Positions 33,039-41,690 are shown, numbered from the stretch's first letter. The stretch: 64,000 nucleotides of DNA from UBA7662 sp943369355 (GCA_943369355.1 CALRMX020000004.1:124001-188000); one strand, 5' to 3'. The notes: generated by a model not told the origin, from the sequence alone. Numbers and translations: made by a program.

Positions 33039-33335
33039 ATGGCCTACCCCCTGCGCGATACCACTTTGGCAGACTGCCACCAGCTCTTCGAAGATCTGGC
33101 TCAGGAAAATCGATTGAGAATCGTGGAGTTGTTATTGATGGTTCATGAGGCCAATGTAACCGATCTGCAATTACGCCTAAAACTAGATCAAGCTTTGATA
33201 TCGCATCACCTCAAGGTGCTATGCGACGGTGGCCTAGTGAAAGTGCGAAAAGAAGGAAAGTTTAGTTTTTACAGCATAGACCGGAATAAATTGTTGCGTA
33301 TCATGACTGCCCTTCACTTTTTACTCCGCACGTAA
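33039..33335 (+). CDS. ArsR-type winged-helix regulator
   Basis: A 98-residue regulator beginning MAYPLRD; an in-frame ATG 33 bases upstream would add 11 non-family residues. The helix-turn-helix reads ANVTDLQLRLKLDQALISHHLKVLCDGGLV and the wing VRKEGKFSFYSI. One Cys precedes the domain (ADCHQL) and another is in the recognition region (LCDGG); neither forms a known metal box. The rhodanese gene lies 107 bases downstream with its own promoter, so a sulfur-related target is only a guess. Confidence 0.88.
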   Translation: MAYPLRDTTLADCHQLFEDLAQENRLRIVELLLMVHEANVTDLQLRLKLDQALISHHLKVLCDGGLVKVRKEGKFSFYSIDRNKLLRIMTALHFLLRT

Positions 33336-33417
33336 GTCATGTGCCATTTCCCGCTTACTTCTCAACGATAGATTTGCGTATTTCATCGAAACCAAAGTAA
33401 ATCGCCTCCCCATTTTT

Positions 33418-33425
33418 TAATTTTG
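33418..33425 (+). promoter_or_regulatory. -7 box of the rhodanese gene
   Basis: TAATTTTG, a perfect TAnnTTTG, 17 bases before the ATG. No clear -33 element. Confidence 0.5.
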
Positions 33426-33442
33426 TCATTAACGTTGTAATT

Positions 33443-33757
33443 ATGTTCGAAAACCTACCTAGCGCCCTCTTTGCTGAAGCTTTAGCTGCCGATACCAATG
33501 GTGTTCTACTCGATGTTCGTACGCCAGCCGAATATGCCGAAGGGCATCTCCCCAACAGCAAACTCATGGATATCATGAATGCAAGCTTTCAAAGCGATAT
33601 TTTGGACCTTGATCCCGATAAGAATTATTATGTGTATTGTCGCTCGGGTGGGCGAAGCAGCCAGGCTTGTATGATACTGTCGTCGGCAGGTATCGGCAAA
33701 AAGCTGGTTAACCTGCAGGGTGGAATTATGGCCTGGCAAGGTGATGTAGTTCGGTAG
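33443..33757 (+). CDS. Single-domain rhodanese sulfurtransferase
   Basis: A 104-residue rhodanese. LLDVRTPAEYAEGHLPNS (~22-39) is the CH2A-like substrate-side motif, and CRSGGRSSQA (~70) holds the active-site Cys with a six-residue loop, as in GlpE/PspE-type enzymes. LQGGIMAWQG closes the domain. It carries persulfide sulfur to cyanide or thiol acceptors. No signal peptide, so it is cytoplasmic. A strong bidirectional terminator follows. Confidence 0.94.
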   Translation: MFENLPSALFAEALAADTNGVLLDVRTPAEYAEGHLPNSKLMDIMNASFQSDILDLDPDKNYYVYCRSGGRSSQACMILSSAGIGKKLVNLQGGIMAWQGDVVR

Positions 33758-33769
33758 ATTGAATTAATT

Positions 33770-33809
33770 AAAAAAGAGGCTGTTCATCAAGATGAACAGC
33801 CTCTTTTTT
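33770..33809. terminator. Bidirectional terminator, rhodanese / PfkB kinase
   Basis: An 18-bp perfect inverted repeat (aaaaagaggctgttcatc and its complement) with A-run before and T-run after, between two convergent genes. It works on both strands. Confidence 0.92.
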
Positions 33810-33823
33810 ATGCCCTAAACTTG

Positions 33824-34747
33824 TCAATTCAACTCAATATCAAATTGAACTAAATCGACGAACTGTTTCAGTCTATTGTCAATATCCGTTTTGGCCAGTT
33901 GCTCTAGGCGCTCTGGTCCAAATTTCTCCACGCAAAATGAAGCCATCGCCGAACCATAAATAATAGCGCGCTTCATATTGTTGAAAGAAACATCACGCGT
34001 TTGCGCCAAATAGCCAATGAAGCCGCCAGCAAACGTGTCGCCAGCTCCGGTTGGGTCAAACACTTCTTCAAGTGGCAAAGCAGGAGCAAAAAACACATCG
34101 GTACCATGGAAAAGTAGCGCCCCATGTTCCCCCTTTTTAATCACCAAAAACTTGGGACCCATGGCCAATATCTTACGCGCTGCTTTAACCAATGAATATT
34201 CACCCGAAAGTTGACGAGCTTCTTCGTCATTAATCGTCAGCACATCTACCATAGCGATAGTTCTCTTGAGTTCTTCGAGCGCAATGTCCATCCAAAAATT
34301 CATAGTATCCATCACGACGAGCTTCGGCCTGTTGGTCAATCGCTCCAATACCGTTCGCTGAACGGTTGGAGTAAGGTTGCCAAGCAGTAAAAACTCACAA
34401 TCCTGGTAACTATCGGGCAGAATCGGGTCAAAATCGGCCAAAACATTCAATTCGGTGGCGAGTGTATCTCGGCTATTCATATCGAGATGATATTTCCCAG
34501 CCCAGAAAAACGACTTTTCGCCCTGTTTTACCTGCAGTCCTTCGGTTTTGATTCCTCTACTATTGAACTCTGCGATCTTCGCAGCTGGGAAATCGTCGCC
34601 GACTACCGAAACTAACTTGATGTTTTGGGTATAAAACGAGGCAGAAAGCCCTGCATACATGGCCGCACCGCCTATTATTTTGTCAGTTTTACCGAATGGG
34701 GTTTCAATGGCATCAAACGCTACGGTTCCAACAACAACAAGACTCAT
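33824..34747 (-). CDS. PfkB/ribokinase family sugar kinase
   Basis: A 307-residue kinase. GGAAMYAGLSASF (~25-37) is the first PfkB signature and DPTGAGDTFAGGFIGY (~235-250) the second, with the catalytic Asp in GAGD and the anion hole next to it. VVIG-like ATP-site elements (FLVIKKGEHGALL) are present. The substrate may be a sugar or nucleoside; no sugar pathway genes adjoin it. The ATG giving MSLVVVGTVAFD is preferred to one 36 bases upstream because the fold begins there. Confidence 0.9.
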   Translation of the reverse strand: MSLVVVGTVAFDAIETPFGKTDKIIGGAAMYAGLSASFYTQNIKLVSVVGDDFPAAKIAEFNSRGIKTEGLQVKQGEKSFFWAGKYHLDMNSRDTLATELNVLADFDPILPDSYQDCEFLLLGNLTPTVQRTVLERLTNRPKLVVMDTMNFWMDIALEELKRTIAMVDVLTINDEEARQLSGEYSLVKAARKILAMGPKFLVIKKGEHGALLFHGTDVFFAPALPLEEVFDPTGAGDTFAGGFIGYLAQTRDVSFNNMKRAIIYGSAMASFCVEKFGPERLEQLAKTDIDNRLKQFVDLVQFDIELN

Positions 34748-34868
34748 AGATTTAAATTTATTTTGGTCGCAAATATTGCACATTAAATCTTCATCTACTA
34801 ATATTGCAGTCCTTTAAGCGCCCAACCAAAAATGGGCTCTTTAAAGTATTAGTTCACGTAAAATATTT

Positions 34869-34942
34869 TCCTCGGTAGCTCAGCTGGTTAGAGCACTTGA
34901 CTGTTAATCAGGGGGTCGTTGGTTCGAGCCCAACCCGGGGAG
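34869..34942 (+). tRNA. tRNA-Asn (GTT)
   Basis: All four arms fold: acceptor tcctcgg / ccgggga, D arm gctc..gagc, anticodon stem cttga / tcagg with loop ctgttaa (anticodon GTT at 34903-34905) and T arm with ttcgagc. The discriminator is G, as expected for Asn. The 3' CCA is not encoded. Confidence 0.96.
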
Positions 34943-34943
34943 C

Positions 34944-34973
34944 AAAGGCCGCACGAAAGTGCGGCCTTTTGCA
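34944..34973 (+). terminator. Terminator of tRNA-Asn
   Basis: Stem aaaggccgcac / gtgcggccttt, an 11-bp perfect match with a GAAA tetraloop, starts one base after the tRNA end region and is followed by T. Confidence 0.9.
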
Positions 34974-34983
34974 TTTAAACATA

Positions 34984-35055
34984 GCTGCTCAACTGGTTAG
35001 CGTCCTGCACTTGCGGGATTAATCAGGAGGTTCCCGAAGTCTCGGGACGCGTCCA
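34984..35055 (+). other. tRNA-like remnant
   Basis: GCTCAACTGGTTAGCG, then CACTTG, then TTAATCAGGAGGTTC follow the order of matching pieces in the adjacent tRNA-Asn. Acceptor and T-arm pairing is lost, and a small TCCCGA-AGTC-TCGGGA hairpin replaces the 3' part. It looks like a decayed duplicate or recombination footprint rather than a working tRNA. Confidence 0.5.
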
Positions 35056-35056
35056 G

Positions 35057-35188
35057 ATTAATTCTCAAAACTTCATCTATAATAGCGTTGGAAGTATAGC
35101 TTCTTCATATTCTGCTACACTAGAGACTCAAGCTGTATCGGACGAACAGTTTAATGCAGCAAGAACGGTTGTCCTGGCTAAAGCCTAT
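35057..35188 (+). pseudogene. Possible coding remnant without start codon
   Basis: The plus frame is open from 34985 and reads residues such as NFIYNSVGSIASSYSATLE then SDEQFNAARTVVLAKAYLVA before running antisense into the OsmC gene and stopping at 35267. Composition is protein-like and helical, while the other strand has stops in the two frames checked. No ATG and no known family; it may be the tail of a lost gene or chance. Confidence 0.3.
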
Positions 35189-35635
35189 CTAGTAGCTCAA
35201 ATGTGCAACGGCTACTTCTACGTTCGGCTTAAGAATCACCTTGGCCGATACACTATTGGTAATTAAACAGTTCTGCTCGGCCTTTTCCAAAATGCGCATG
35301 GCGCGTTCTATTTTCGACTCATCGTTGATCAACAAACTCGGGCGTAGTTCAACTTCCGTCATCTTAAACTTACCATCTACTTTACTCAAAATTCCTGTGC
35401 CTTCACAATCGAAAGCATCAAATTCGAGCTTCGAAAACCCTGCAATAGCCAGAAAAGTGGTCATAAAACAACTCACTACCGAGGCTGTGAACAAATGTTC
35501 GGGACTCCATATGCCGGCTACTCCTTGTTCAAACTCTGGCGGCGTGGCTACTTGAATTTTATCGTTGAGCTCGGGAGAAATTAGGGTGCCAATACGGCCT
35601 TCGTTCCATTTTAGATTGACATTGTAGTTGTGCAT
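35189..35635 (-). CDS. OsmC-family peroxiredoxin-like protein
   Basis: A 148-residue OsmC/Ohr protein. The two catalytic Cys are in SVVSCFMTTFLA (~58) and AEQNCLITNSVSA (~123), the normal pattern for thiol-dependent reduction of organic peroxides. PEHLFTASVVSC is a signature of the YhfA/OsmC subgroup. The ATG giving MHNYNVNLKW is preferred; an upstream in-frame start adds eight residues. The C-terminus (EVAVAHLSY) is slightly extended. Confidence 0.9.
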   Translation of the reverse strand: MHNYNVNLKWNEGRIGTLISPELNDKIQVATPPEFEQGVAGIWSPEHLFTASVVSCFMTTFLAIAGFSKLEFDAFDCEGTGILSKVDGKFKMTEVELRPSLLINDESKIERAMRILEKAEQNCLITNSVSAKVILKPNVEVAVAHLSY

Positions 35636-35734
35636 GGCTTTGTGTATTATCGGATACAAATGTCTACTATAAAACTATATTCTTTTGTAACCTAAGTCAC
35701 GTGTCAGCAAAATTCGTTCAGAGCGCTGCTCAGC

Positions 35735-37186
35735 ATGTATCTTCGTTTTGTGAAAAGACGGTTTCTTCTTTTTTGGATTGTACTCTATACCCTCGGCGCT
35801 TGGTTTAGCACCGGCTTCCATCATTTCGATGAACACTTTCAAATCATCGAATTTGCGCAGTACAAGCTCGGTTTAAATACTGCCGAAGAGCTTACTTGGG
35901 AATTTCATGAGCGCATGCGTCCTGCTTTGCAACCTGCACTTGCTACGGCAGGCCTAAGCACGATGAGGGCCTTGGGCCTCCAAGATCCTTTTTATCAACT
36001 TTTTGTTTTTAGATGGCTTACGGCATTGATTTCACTCGCAGCGGCTATCCTCTTTTATGAGCGTATGGCCCCAAGTCTGGCCGACCGTTATAAAGTTTGG
36101 TTTTGGTGGCTTAATTTGGGCTTTTGGGCACTTGTTTTTAGCCGACTTCGGTTTTCGTCGGAGGCTTGGTCGGCCATGGCCATGATGGTAGGGCTAGTGC
36201 TGGTAAACAACGAGCGCCGTAACAACAAACTTTTTCTAGGTGGACTGGTGTTGGGGCTGGCCTTCGTGCTGCGGTTTCAAGCAGGAGCGTTTGTTGCAGG
36301 GATTGGTTTGTGGATGTTGCTGATTCAGCGTAATTCCTTTTGGGGACTAGCTGCCGCATTTATTGGAATCGTAGCCGCAGTGGCCTTGGGCGCATTGGTC
36401 GATCGCTGGTTTTACAACGAATGGGTATTTACGCCTTGGCACTATCTTGATTTGAATATATTGCAAGACCGAGTTTCAAACTTTGGGGTAAGTCCATGGT
36501 ACTACTATTTCACCGAATTCATGGCCTTCGGTATTCCACCTTTTAGTGTGATACTGCTACTTCTAGTACTTCTTTACCCCATTTTTTATCCTAAAAGCAG
36601 TGTAAGTTGGTCGGTTTTGCCCTTTATTGCTTTACACATCGCTGTTGGTCACAAAGAAGCCCGCTTTTTATTTCCTGCACTCGCCTTTGTACCGTGGATG
36701 GTCGTGGCAAGCATACCACCCATACTCGATCGTTGGCCCGTACTGGCCCCATTATTCGGCAAGACTAGTCGACGCCTTTTTGTTGCTGGCAATACCTTGG
36801 CCTTGTTGGTCATCTTATTCAAGCCGGCCGAAGCCAATATGCAACTGTACCGTTGGTTGTATAGCCACTATGCCGGTCAAAAGGTGCTACTATTGGGGTT
36901 GAACGACATACCCTACGAGCATGAAAATCTACAGGTAAAGTTTTACCGCGATACGCTTTGGCATCGGCAACGTTTAGAAGTTGATAGTATACTTCCATCA
37001 TCGCCATTCGAAGAGCGTTTGCTGCTAGTAAATCATGCGCTTACCTTCGACAGCATTAAATTTGAGCGGCTGGCTGGCGAGGAGCTGTATCGCGATATGC
37101 CCGCTGCGCTGGCTCAATTCGAGTACAACGGCTGGTACCGCCGCTCCGACAAATGGCACGTTTACCGCCTGAAAGCGTCAGACTGA
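35735..37186 (+). CDS. GT22-like (PIG-B/ALG9-type) mannosyltransferase
   Basis: A 483-residue polytopic membrane protein with about ten hydrophobic segments. An early acidic pair in FHHFDEHFQ (~30-38) matches the catalytic DE/HE site of GT-C enzymes. HKEARFLFPALAF (~305-317) is the HKExRF motif of eukaryotic dolichol/GPI mannosyltransferases (GT22). It would move a mannose-like sugar from a lipid carrier on the periplasmic face. The C-terminal ~110 residues are soluble. It is convergent with the RamB-like regulator gene (9-bp overlap). The acceptor is unknown. Confidence 0.75.
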   Translation: MYLRFVKRRFLLFWIVLYTLGAWFSTGFHHFDEHFQIIEFAQYKLGLNTAEELTWEFHERMRPALQPALATAGLSTMRALGLQDPFYQLFVFRWLTALISLAAAILFYERMAPSLADRYKVWFWWLNLGFWALVFSRLRFSSEAWSAMAMMVGLVLVNNERRNNKLFLGGLVLGLAFVLRFQAGAFVAGIGLWMLLIQRNSFWGLAAAFIGIVAAVALGALVDRWFYNEWVFTPWHYLDLNILQDRVSNFGVSPWYYYFTEFMAFGIPPFSVILLLLVLLYPIFYPKSSVSWSVLPFIALHIAVGHKEARFLFPALAFVPWMVVASIPPILDRWPVLAPLFGKTSRRLFVAGNTLALLVILFKPAEANMQLYRWLYSHYAGQKVLLLGLNDIPYEHENLQVKFYRDTLWHRQRLEVDSILPSSPFEERLLLVNHALTFDSIKFERLAGEELYRDMPAALAQFEYNGWYRRSDKWHVYRLKASD

Positions 37187-38650
37187 TTTTAGCATTCTCG
37201 CCAGTTCCTTTTTCATCGCTTCGGTGCGCAATTCTTGTTCTCGAACCCGAGGAGGAGCAATGCGTTGCTCACAATCGCTCAAACTACATCTCTCACAAGT
37301 TTCGCCTACCGTCTTTACAGGAAGATCGTTCCAGAAACGGACTTTCTTTTTGGTAGCAGCGTTTAAGCGTAATCCCAAACTTATGCTGCTATCGGTAGGC
37401 TGCCAGGCCGATGCAGCAGTGGCTACCGTAAATACCAAGTACTGATTTTCGCTGTCGGTGTAATGCGACTGCTGTGCGCGGCATAAGATGTTTTTACCCT
37501 CAGTGGCTAATGCGTCGATGGCTGTGAGAGCTACCCAGCGACGACAATAATGTTGATTGAGCATGGTTGCATGCGGGTTGTGCTGCCCCGACAAATGCAG
37601 CTCTTTCGTAAGGCTATACCCATCGGCTGAACCTCCTTTTTCAAAACGCAAGAAAAAAAGCTCGCCCAGGCCAAAACGGGCAGGCAGCAGCGAGGTCATC
37701 CGGTGCAACAATGTCTCCGCCGAAACCCCATATTTCTCCATCAATTGCGGCAGAAAGTCAAAATCAAATGTCTTATTCGCAAAAAAGACCGTCAAATCGG
37801 CTTCCAAGCGGTCGGCTGGTAACAGCAGCACACTGGAAAAATAGGATGCCTTAAAATTGTTGAGCACCTGTTCGAACGATTTCACCTCTACCCACGAGGC
37901 CGTGTAGCTTCGAATTTGCAAGCGAAGTGCTTGATATCCTAACTCTCGGCCAAGCGCAAATGCCCGTTGCTCGCTACCCAAGCGGTGATGCAAGAGTAGG
38001 CGGGCGGGCTGCCCTGGGATTGTGAGCGACCGCAGCTGTTGTAAAGCCGGTTGCGCTTCAAATCCTGTGTAGCTGATACTGTAGTTGTAATCACGCTGCA
38101 AAATAGTTTCGAGCAGCACTGGTGTTACAGGAAGAGTGTCGAGATTCATTTCTCGCCTAAAGGCCGCCGCCGCCACTTCTATTTCCTCGAAGTAGTTGTC
38201 GTTCATTTCCTGAAACGACCGCAGTACCGCAAAATAAAAACCCTCGAACCCCAGCCCATAATTGCGACTGAGCTCGATGAGGGTGCTTACAAAAGCCGAA
38301 AGTTTGGAAGGAGCACCAGCCAATAGCTCGAGTAAATCGGCCGGTTCCACACCAAAAATATCCAAAGGCAGGTCCGAGAGTACATTACTCTGCAGCAATT
38401 CAGAAACCGCCGCCAGCCTTCTATCGAGCTGTAGCGATACCAGTTGGTCGTACGGAACTTCGAGTACCTCTGCGAGTTGGGATATTTTATCGGCCTTTGG
38501 GTATTTGCGGGCCTTTTCTATCTCGTTCAAATACGAAATAGAAATACCCGTTTGCTGGGCCAATTCAGAAAGAGACAGCCCTTTATCGAGCCGCAACTGC
38601 CGCATTTTCAAGCCAAAGATGAGCCGGATATTACTTTCACTCAGGGCCAT
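37178..38650 (-). CDS. RamB/ScfR-type XRE regulator of the glyoxylate shunt
   Basis: A 490-residue regulator. An XRE helix-turn-helix occupies ~12-66 (KGLSLSELAQQTGISISYLNEIE). A middle region carries an IrrE-like segment whose zinc motif is degenerate (AFALGRELGYQAL in place of HExxH). The C-terminal domain (DUF2083 type) ends with four-Cys cluster CERCSLSDCEQR near 460. Short-chain-fatty-acyl regulators of this build control acetate and propionate genes in other bacteria; RamB represses aceA/aceB in Corynebacterium. Here it is divergent from aceB, which supports the same role. The ligand (acyl-CoA or similar) is inferred. Confidence 0.85.
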   Translation of the reverse strand: MALSESNIRLIFGLKMRQLRLDKGLSLSELAQQTGISISYLNEIEKARKYPKADKISQLAEVLEVPYDQLVSLQLDRRLAAVSELLQSNVLSDLPLDIFGVEPADLLELLAGAPSKLSAFVSTLIELSRNYGLGFEGFYFAVLRSFQEMNDNYFEEIEVAAAAFRREMNLDTLPVTPVLLETILQRDYNYSISYTGFEAQPALQQLRSLTIPGQPARLLLHHRLGSEQRAFALGRELGYQALRLQIRSYTASWVEVKSFEQVLNNFKASYFSSVLLLPADRLEADLTVFFANKTFDFDFLPQLMEKYGVSAETLLHRMTSLLPARFGLGELFFLRFEKGGSADGYSLTKELHLSGQHNPHATMLNQHYCRRWVALTAIDALATEGKNILCRAQQSHYTDSENQYLVFTVATAASAWQPTDSSISLGLRLNAATKKKVRFWNDLPVKTVGETCERCSLSDCEQRIAPPRVREQELRTEAMKKELARMLKSV

Positions 38651-38690
38651 TAGGAAATTTTAATGTCTAAAAATAGCCTAAAATTTGCTC

Positions 38691-38714
38691 AAAACTAAGT
38701 TTTAGAAAATTTTC
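38691..38714. promoter_or_regulatory. Adjacent palindromes upstream of the regulator gene
   Basis: aaaact-a-agtttt (38691-38703) and gaaaattttc (38705-38714) stand side by side between the regulator start and aceB. Low complexity weakens them, but their position is right for autoregulation. Confidence 0.35.
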
Positions 38715-38735
38715 TCTCTTAACGAATAAATTACA

Positions 38736-38771
38736 TTTGGCGAATATTCGCTATTAATATAATTTCGCTAT
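38736..38771 (+). promoter_or_regulatory. aceB promoter with internal palindromic operator
   Basis: TTTG (38736) and TAATTTCG (38760) sit 20 bases apart as -33 and -7 elements. The spacer holds a perfect 12-bp palindrome GCGAATATTCGC (38740-38751). TTCGCTAT occurs twice, starting 17 bases apart (38747 and 38764). A protein bound here would block polymerase, so this is the best candidate operator for the divergent regulator. Confidence 0.6.
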
Positions 38772-38784
38772 AAACAAAAATGCA

Positions 38785-40359
38785 ATGAACAACTTCACAA
38801 CCTCAACCACCACGCAATGGATGGAGCAATGGCTTCATCATCCAGCTTATATACAGTTCATGCACGGTTTGTTTCGAACCTTCGAACACCGCCGTCAGGA
38901 ACTACTCCTGCAACGGGCTGTACAACAGTCGAAATTCGACGAAGGTGAGCGACCTCAGTATCCGCCAGAAACCGCTACCATCCGCCAAAGCAACTGGCAG
39001 GTTGGGCCCATACCTGCCGACTTACTCGATCGTCGTGTAGAAATCACCGGCCCTGTAGACCGCAAGATGATCATCAACGCCCTGAATAGTGGTGCTAAGG
39101 TGTTTATGGCCGACTTCGAAGATGCCTCATCGCCACGACTCGATCAAATGCTCGAGGGTCAGGAACAACTGTACCGCGCCGTTCGACGCCAAATCGACTT
39201 CACCGATGCCCGCGGAAAATCGTACAAGCTTTCCGAAAAACCAGCCACGCTTGTGGTGCGACCTAGAGGTTGGCATCTCAATATGCAACCGAATCCTTTG
39301 GGAGAAAACCCCATTTCGGCCACTTTATTCGATTTTGGCACCTACTTTTTTTTGAATGCCGAAGTGTTGCTTCAGCGCGGAAGCGGGCCCTACTTTTACC
39401 TCCCCAAGCTCGAAAATAGGCACGAAGCTGCCCTTTGGGCCGATGTGTTGCGTTATGCTGAAGCCAGTCTGAAGTTAGCCCCGGGTACCATCAAAGTGAC
39501 GGTTCTAATCGAAACCATAACGGCGGCCTTTGAAATGGAAGAAATCCTCTATGTACTCAAAGACCATATTGTAGGACTCAATGCGGGGCGATGGGATTAC
39601 ATATTTTCGATCATCAAAAAATTCCGCCTCGACCCAGCCTTCATACTACCCGACCGTAGCGCTGTAACCATGCAGCAGCCGTTCATGAAAGCATACGCTA
39701 CGCAGCTCGTGCAAATTTGCCACAAACGTGGTGCACACGCCATAGGCGGCATGAGTGCCTTTATACCCAGCAAAGACGAACAGCTCAATCGACTTGCTTT
39801 TGAACAAGTGCAAGCCGACAAACAGCGTGAAGCTGCGCTCGGCTACGATGGCACTTGGGTGGCACATCCGCAATTGGTACCCATTGCCCGGTCGGTATTC
39901 GACGAGCAGTTGGGCAGCAATCCGCACCAAAAGCAGCACCTTCCCGAAGGTCATATTAGTCCAGCTGCGCTCATTACAGTGACCAGCCATACACCTATAA
40001 CCGAAGCTGGCATACGAACCAATATCCGTGTAGGTCTACAATATTTAGCCTTTTGGATGGCTGGGCAAGGTGCTGTAGCTATTCATTACCTTATGGAAGA
40101 TGCCGCTACTGCCGAAATATCGCGTGCACAGCTGTGGCAGTGGCTGCGGCATCAAGTGCAGCTAGAAGATGGCAGCACCTTTAGTCGAGCCCGCTACGAC
40201 GAACTGCTCAACCAAGAATTGCAGCAGCTTCAAGCAGATTTGGTGTCCCATCCGCAAGCATTCCAACGACTGCCAGAAGCCTTTCGCATATTCAGAAAAG
40301 TAACCCAACAGGCAGAATTCGCGGAGTTTATCACCCTTGAAGCTTATCCATACCTCTAA
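38785..40359 (+). CDS. aceB: Malate synthase A
   Basis: A 524-residue enzyme joining glyoxylate and acetyl-CoA to malate. ADFEDASSP (~108-116), VRPRGWHLN (~165), GLNAGRWDYIFS (~260) and the C-terminal VAIHYLMEDAATAEISRAQLWQW match the A-type family, including the Arg and acidic residues that bind Mg2+ and glyoxylate. The length is normal for isoform A. It is the first gene of the shunt operon, with aceA starting 19 bases after its stop. Confidence 0.97.
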   Translation: MNNFTTSTTTQWMEQWLHHPAYIQFMHGLFRTFEHRRQELLLQRAVQQSKFDEGERPQYPPETATIRQSNWQVGPIPADLLDRRVEITGPVDRKMIINALNSGAKVFMADFEDASSPRLDQMLEGQEQLYRAVRRQIDFTDARGKSYKLSEKPATLVVRPRGWHLNMQPNPLGENPISATLFDFGTYFFLNAEVLLQRGSGPYFYLPKLENRHEAALWADVLRYAEASLKLAPGTIKVTVLIETITAAFEMEEILYVLKDHIVGLNAGRWDYIFSIIKKFRLDPAFILPDRSAVTMQQPFMKAYATQLVQICHKRGAHAIGGMSAFIPSKDEQLNRLAFEQVQADKQREAALGYDGTWVAHPQLVPIARSVFDEQLGSNPHQKQHLPEGHISPAALITVTSHTPITEAGIRTNIRVGLQYLAFWMAGQGAVAIHYLMEDAATAEISRAQLWQWLRHQVQLEDGSTFSRARYDELLNQELQQLQADLVSHPQAFQRLPEAFRIFRKVTQQAEFAEFITLEAYPYL

Positions 40360-40378
40360 CTTTTTTATCCCTATACCC

Positions 40379-41656
40379 ATGACTATTCAAGAACAAACCG
40401 AACAACTTCAGCGCGAATGGAGCGAAAATCCCCGCTGGAAGAGCATCAAACGTCCCTACACAGCAGCTGATGTGGTGCGCCTACGTCCCAGCTTGCTCGT
40501 AGCCCACACATTGGGCACGGCTGGAGCCGAAAAACTTTGGTCGAAATTGCAGCAACAGCCCTATGTAGCAGCCTTAGGTGCGTTAACAGGCAACCAAGCC
40601 ATACAGGAAGTGCAAGCAGGCCTCGACGCCATCTACCTCAGCGGCTGGCAGGTAGCAGCCGATGCAAATCTCGCGGGCGAAATGTACCCCGACCAAAGTC
40701 TTTATCCCGCCGACAGCGTACCGAAGGTGGTAAAACGCATCAATAATGCCTTGCTGCGCGCCGACCAAATACAGCGACTGGATCGCGACAGCGAAGTGGA
40801 TTATCTTGCCCCTATTGTTGCAGATGCCGAAGCCGGATTTGGTGGTAATCTCAACGCTTTTGAACTGATGAAAATGATGATTGAGGCCGGTGCTGCAGGC
40901 GTGCACTTTGAAGATCAGTTATCGTCGGCCAAAAAATGTGGCCACTTGGGAGGTAAAGTTTTGGTGCCAACCAACGAAGCCATCAACAAGCTCATTGCAG
41001 CCCGCTTGGCCGCCGATGTGATGCATGTGCCCACCGTACTCATTGCACGCACCGATGCCGACGCAGCCAACCTGTTGACCAGCGATATCGACCCTGTTGA
41101 TCAGGAGTTTTGCACAGGAGAGCGCTCGGCCGAAGGTTTCTACTATGTTAAAGCAGGCCTTGCGCAGGCCATTGCACGCGGCCTGGCCTATGCGCCTTAT
41201 GCCGACCTCATCTGGATGGAAACCTCCAAGCCCGATCTTGCCGAAGCCAAAGCTTTTGCCGACGCCATCCATGCCGTATTTCCCGATAAAATGCTCGCCT
41301 ACAACTGCTCACCCAGTTTTAACTGGGCTGCCAAGCTGAACGAAGAAGAAATGTTGTGCTTCCGTGAAGAGCTTGCCGCATTAGGCTATAAGTTTCAATT
41401 TATCACACTAGCAGGATTTCACGCCCTGAATAGCTCCATGTTTGAGTTATCAAGAGCCTACCGATTAAGAGGCATGGTAGGCTTCTCGGAATTGCAGCAG
41501 CGAGAATTTGCGCTTCAAGAATATGGGTTCAAGGCTATCAAACATCAGCGTTTTGTGGGCACCGGCTATTTCGATGCCGTTCAAGAAATAGTAAGTTCAG
41601 GCACTGCCTCTACGGTAGCACTCGCCGGCTCTACCGAAACCGAACAGTTTCACTAA
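40379..41656 (+). CDS. aceA: Isocitrate lyase
   Basis: A 425-residue enzyme splitting isocitrate into succinate and glyoxylate. The catalytic KKCGH lies in SAKKCGHLGGK (~190), preceded by the Mg2+ region VADAEAGFGG (~153). NCSPSFNW and FQFITLAGFHAL close the barrel. The ATG giving MTIQEQTEQ is preferred over one within the aceB end, since the family starts at this point. It completes the glyoxylate bypass with aceB and is followed by two hairpins, the second a terminator. Confidence 0.97.
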   Translation: MTIQEQTEQLQREWSENPRWKSIKRPYTAADVVRLRPSLLVAHTLGTAGAEKLWSKLQQQPYVAALGALTGNQAIQEVQAGLDAIYLSGWQVAADANLAGEMYPDQSLYPADSVPKVVKRINNALLRADQIQRLDRDSEVDYLAPIVADAEAGFGGNLNAFELMKMMIEAGAAGVHFEDQLSSAKKCGHLGGKVLVPTNEAINKLIAARLAADVMHVPTVLIARTDADAANLLTSDIDPVDQEFCTGERSAEGFYYVKAGLAQAIARGLAYAPYADLIWMETSKPDLAEAKAFADAIHAVFPDKMLAYNCSPSFNWAAKLNEEEMLCFREELAALGYKFQFITLAGFHALNSSMFELSRAYRLRGMVGFSELQQREFALQEYGFKAIKHQRFVGTGYFDAVQEIVSSGTASTVALAGSTETEQFH

Positions 41657-41663
41657 CCCCATA

Positions 41664-41690
41664 GCTACAAAGACGCTGGAACTTTGTAGC
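41664..41690 (+). other. RNA hairpin after aceA
   Basis: gctacaaag / ctttgtagc, a perfect 9-bp stem, with loop acgctggaa. It has no T-run and sits directly before the terminator; its loop shares CGCTGGA with the terminator loop. Confidence 0.6.

Noticed and set aside
34984..35055. Second functional tRNA after tRNA-Asn
   Set aside because: Acceptor and T arms do not pair and there is no coherent anticodon stem.
35736..35743. TATCTTCG at the start of the GT22-like gene as a -7 box
   Set aside because: It is simply the Tyr-Leu-Arg codons after the ATG; recF begins MYLR too.
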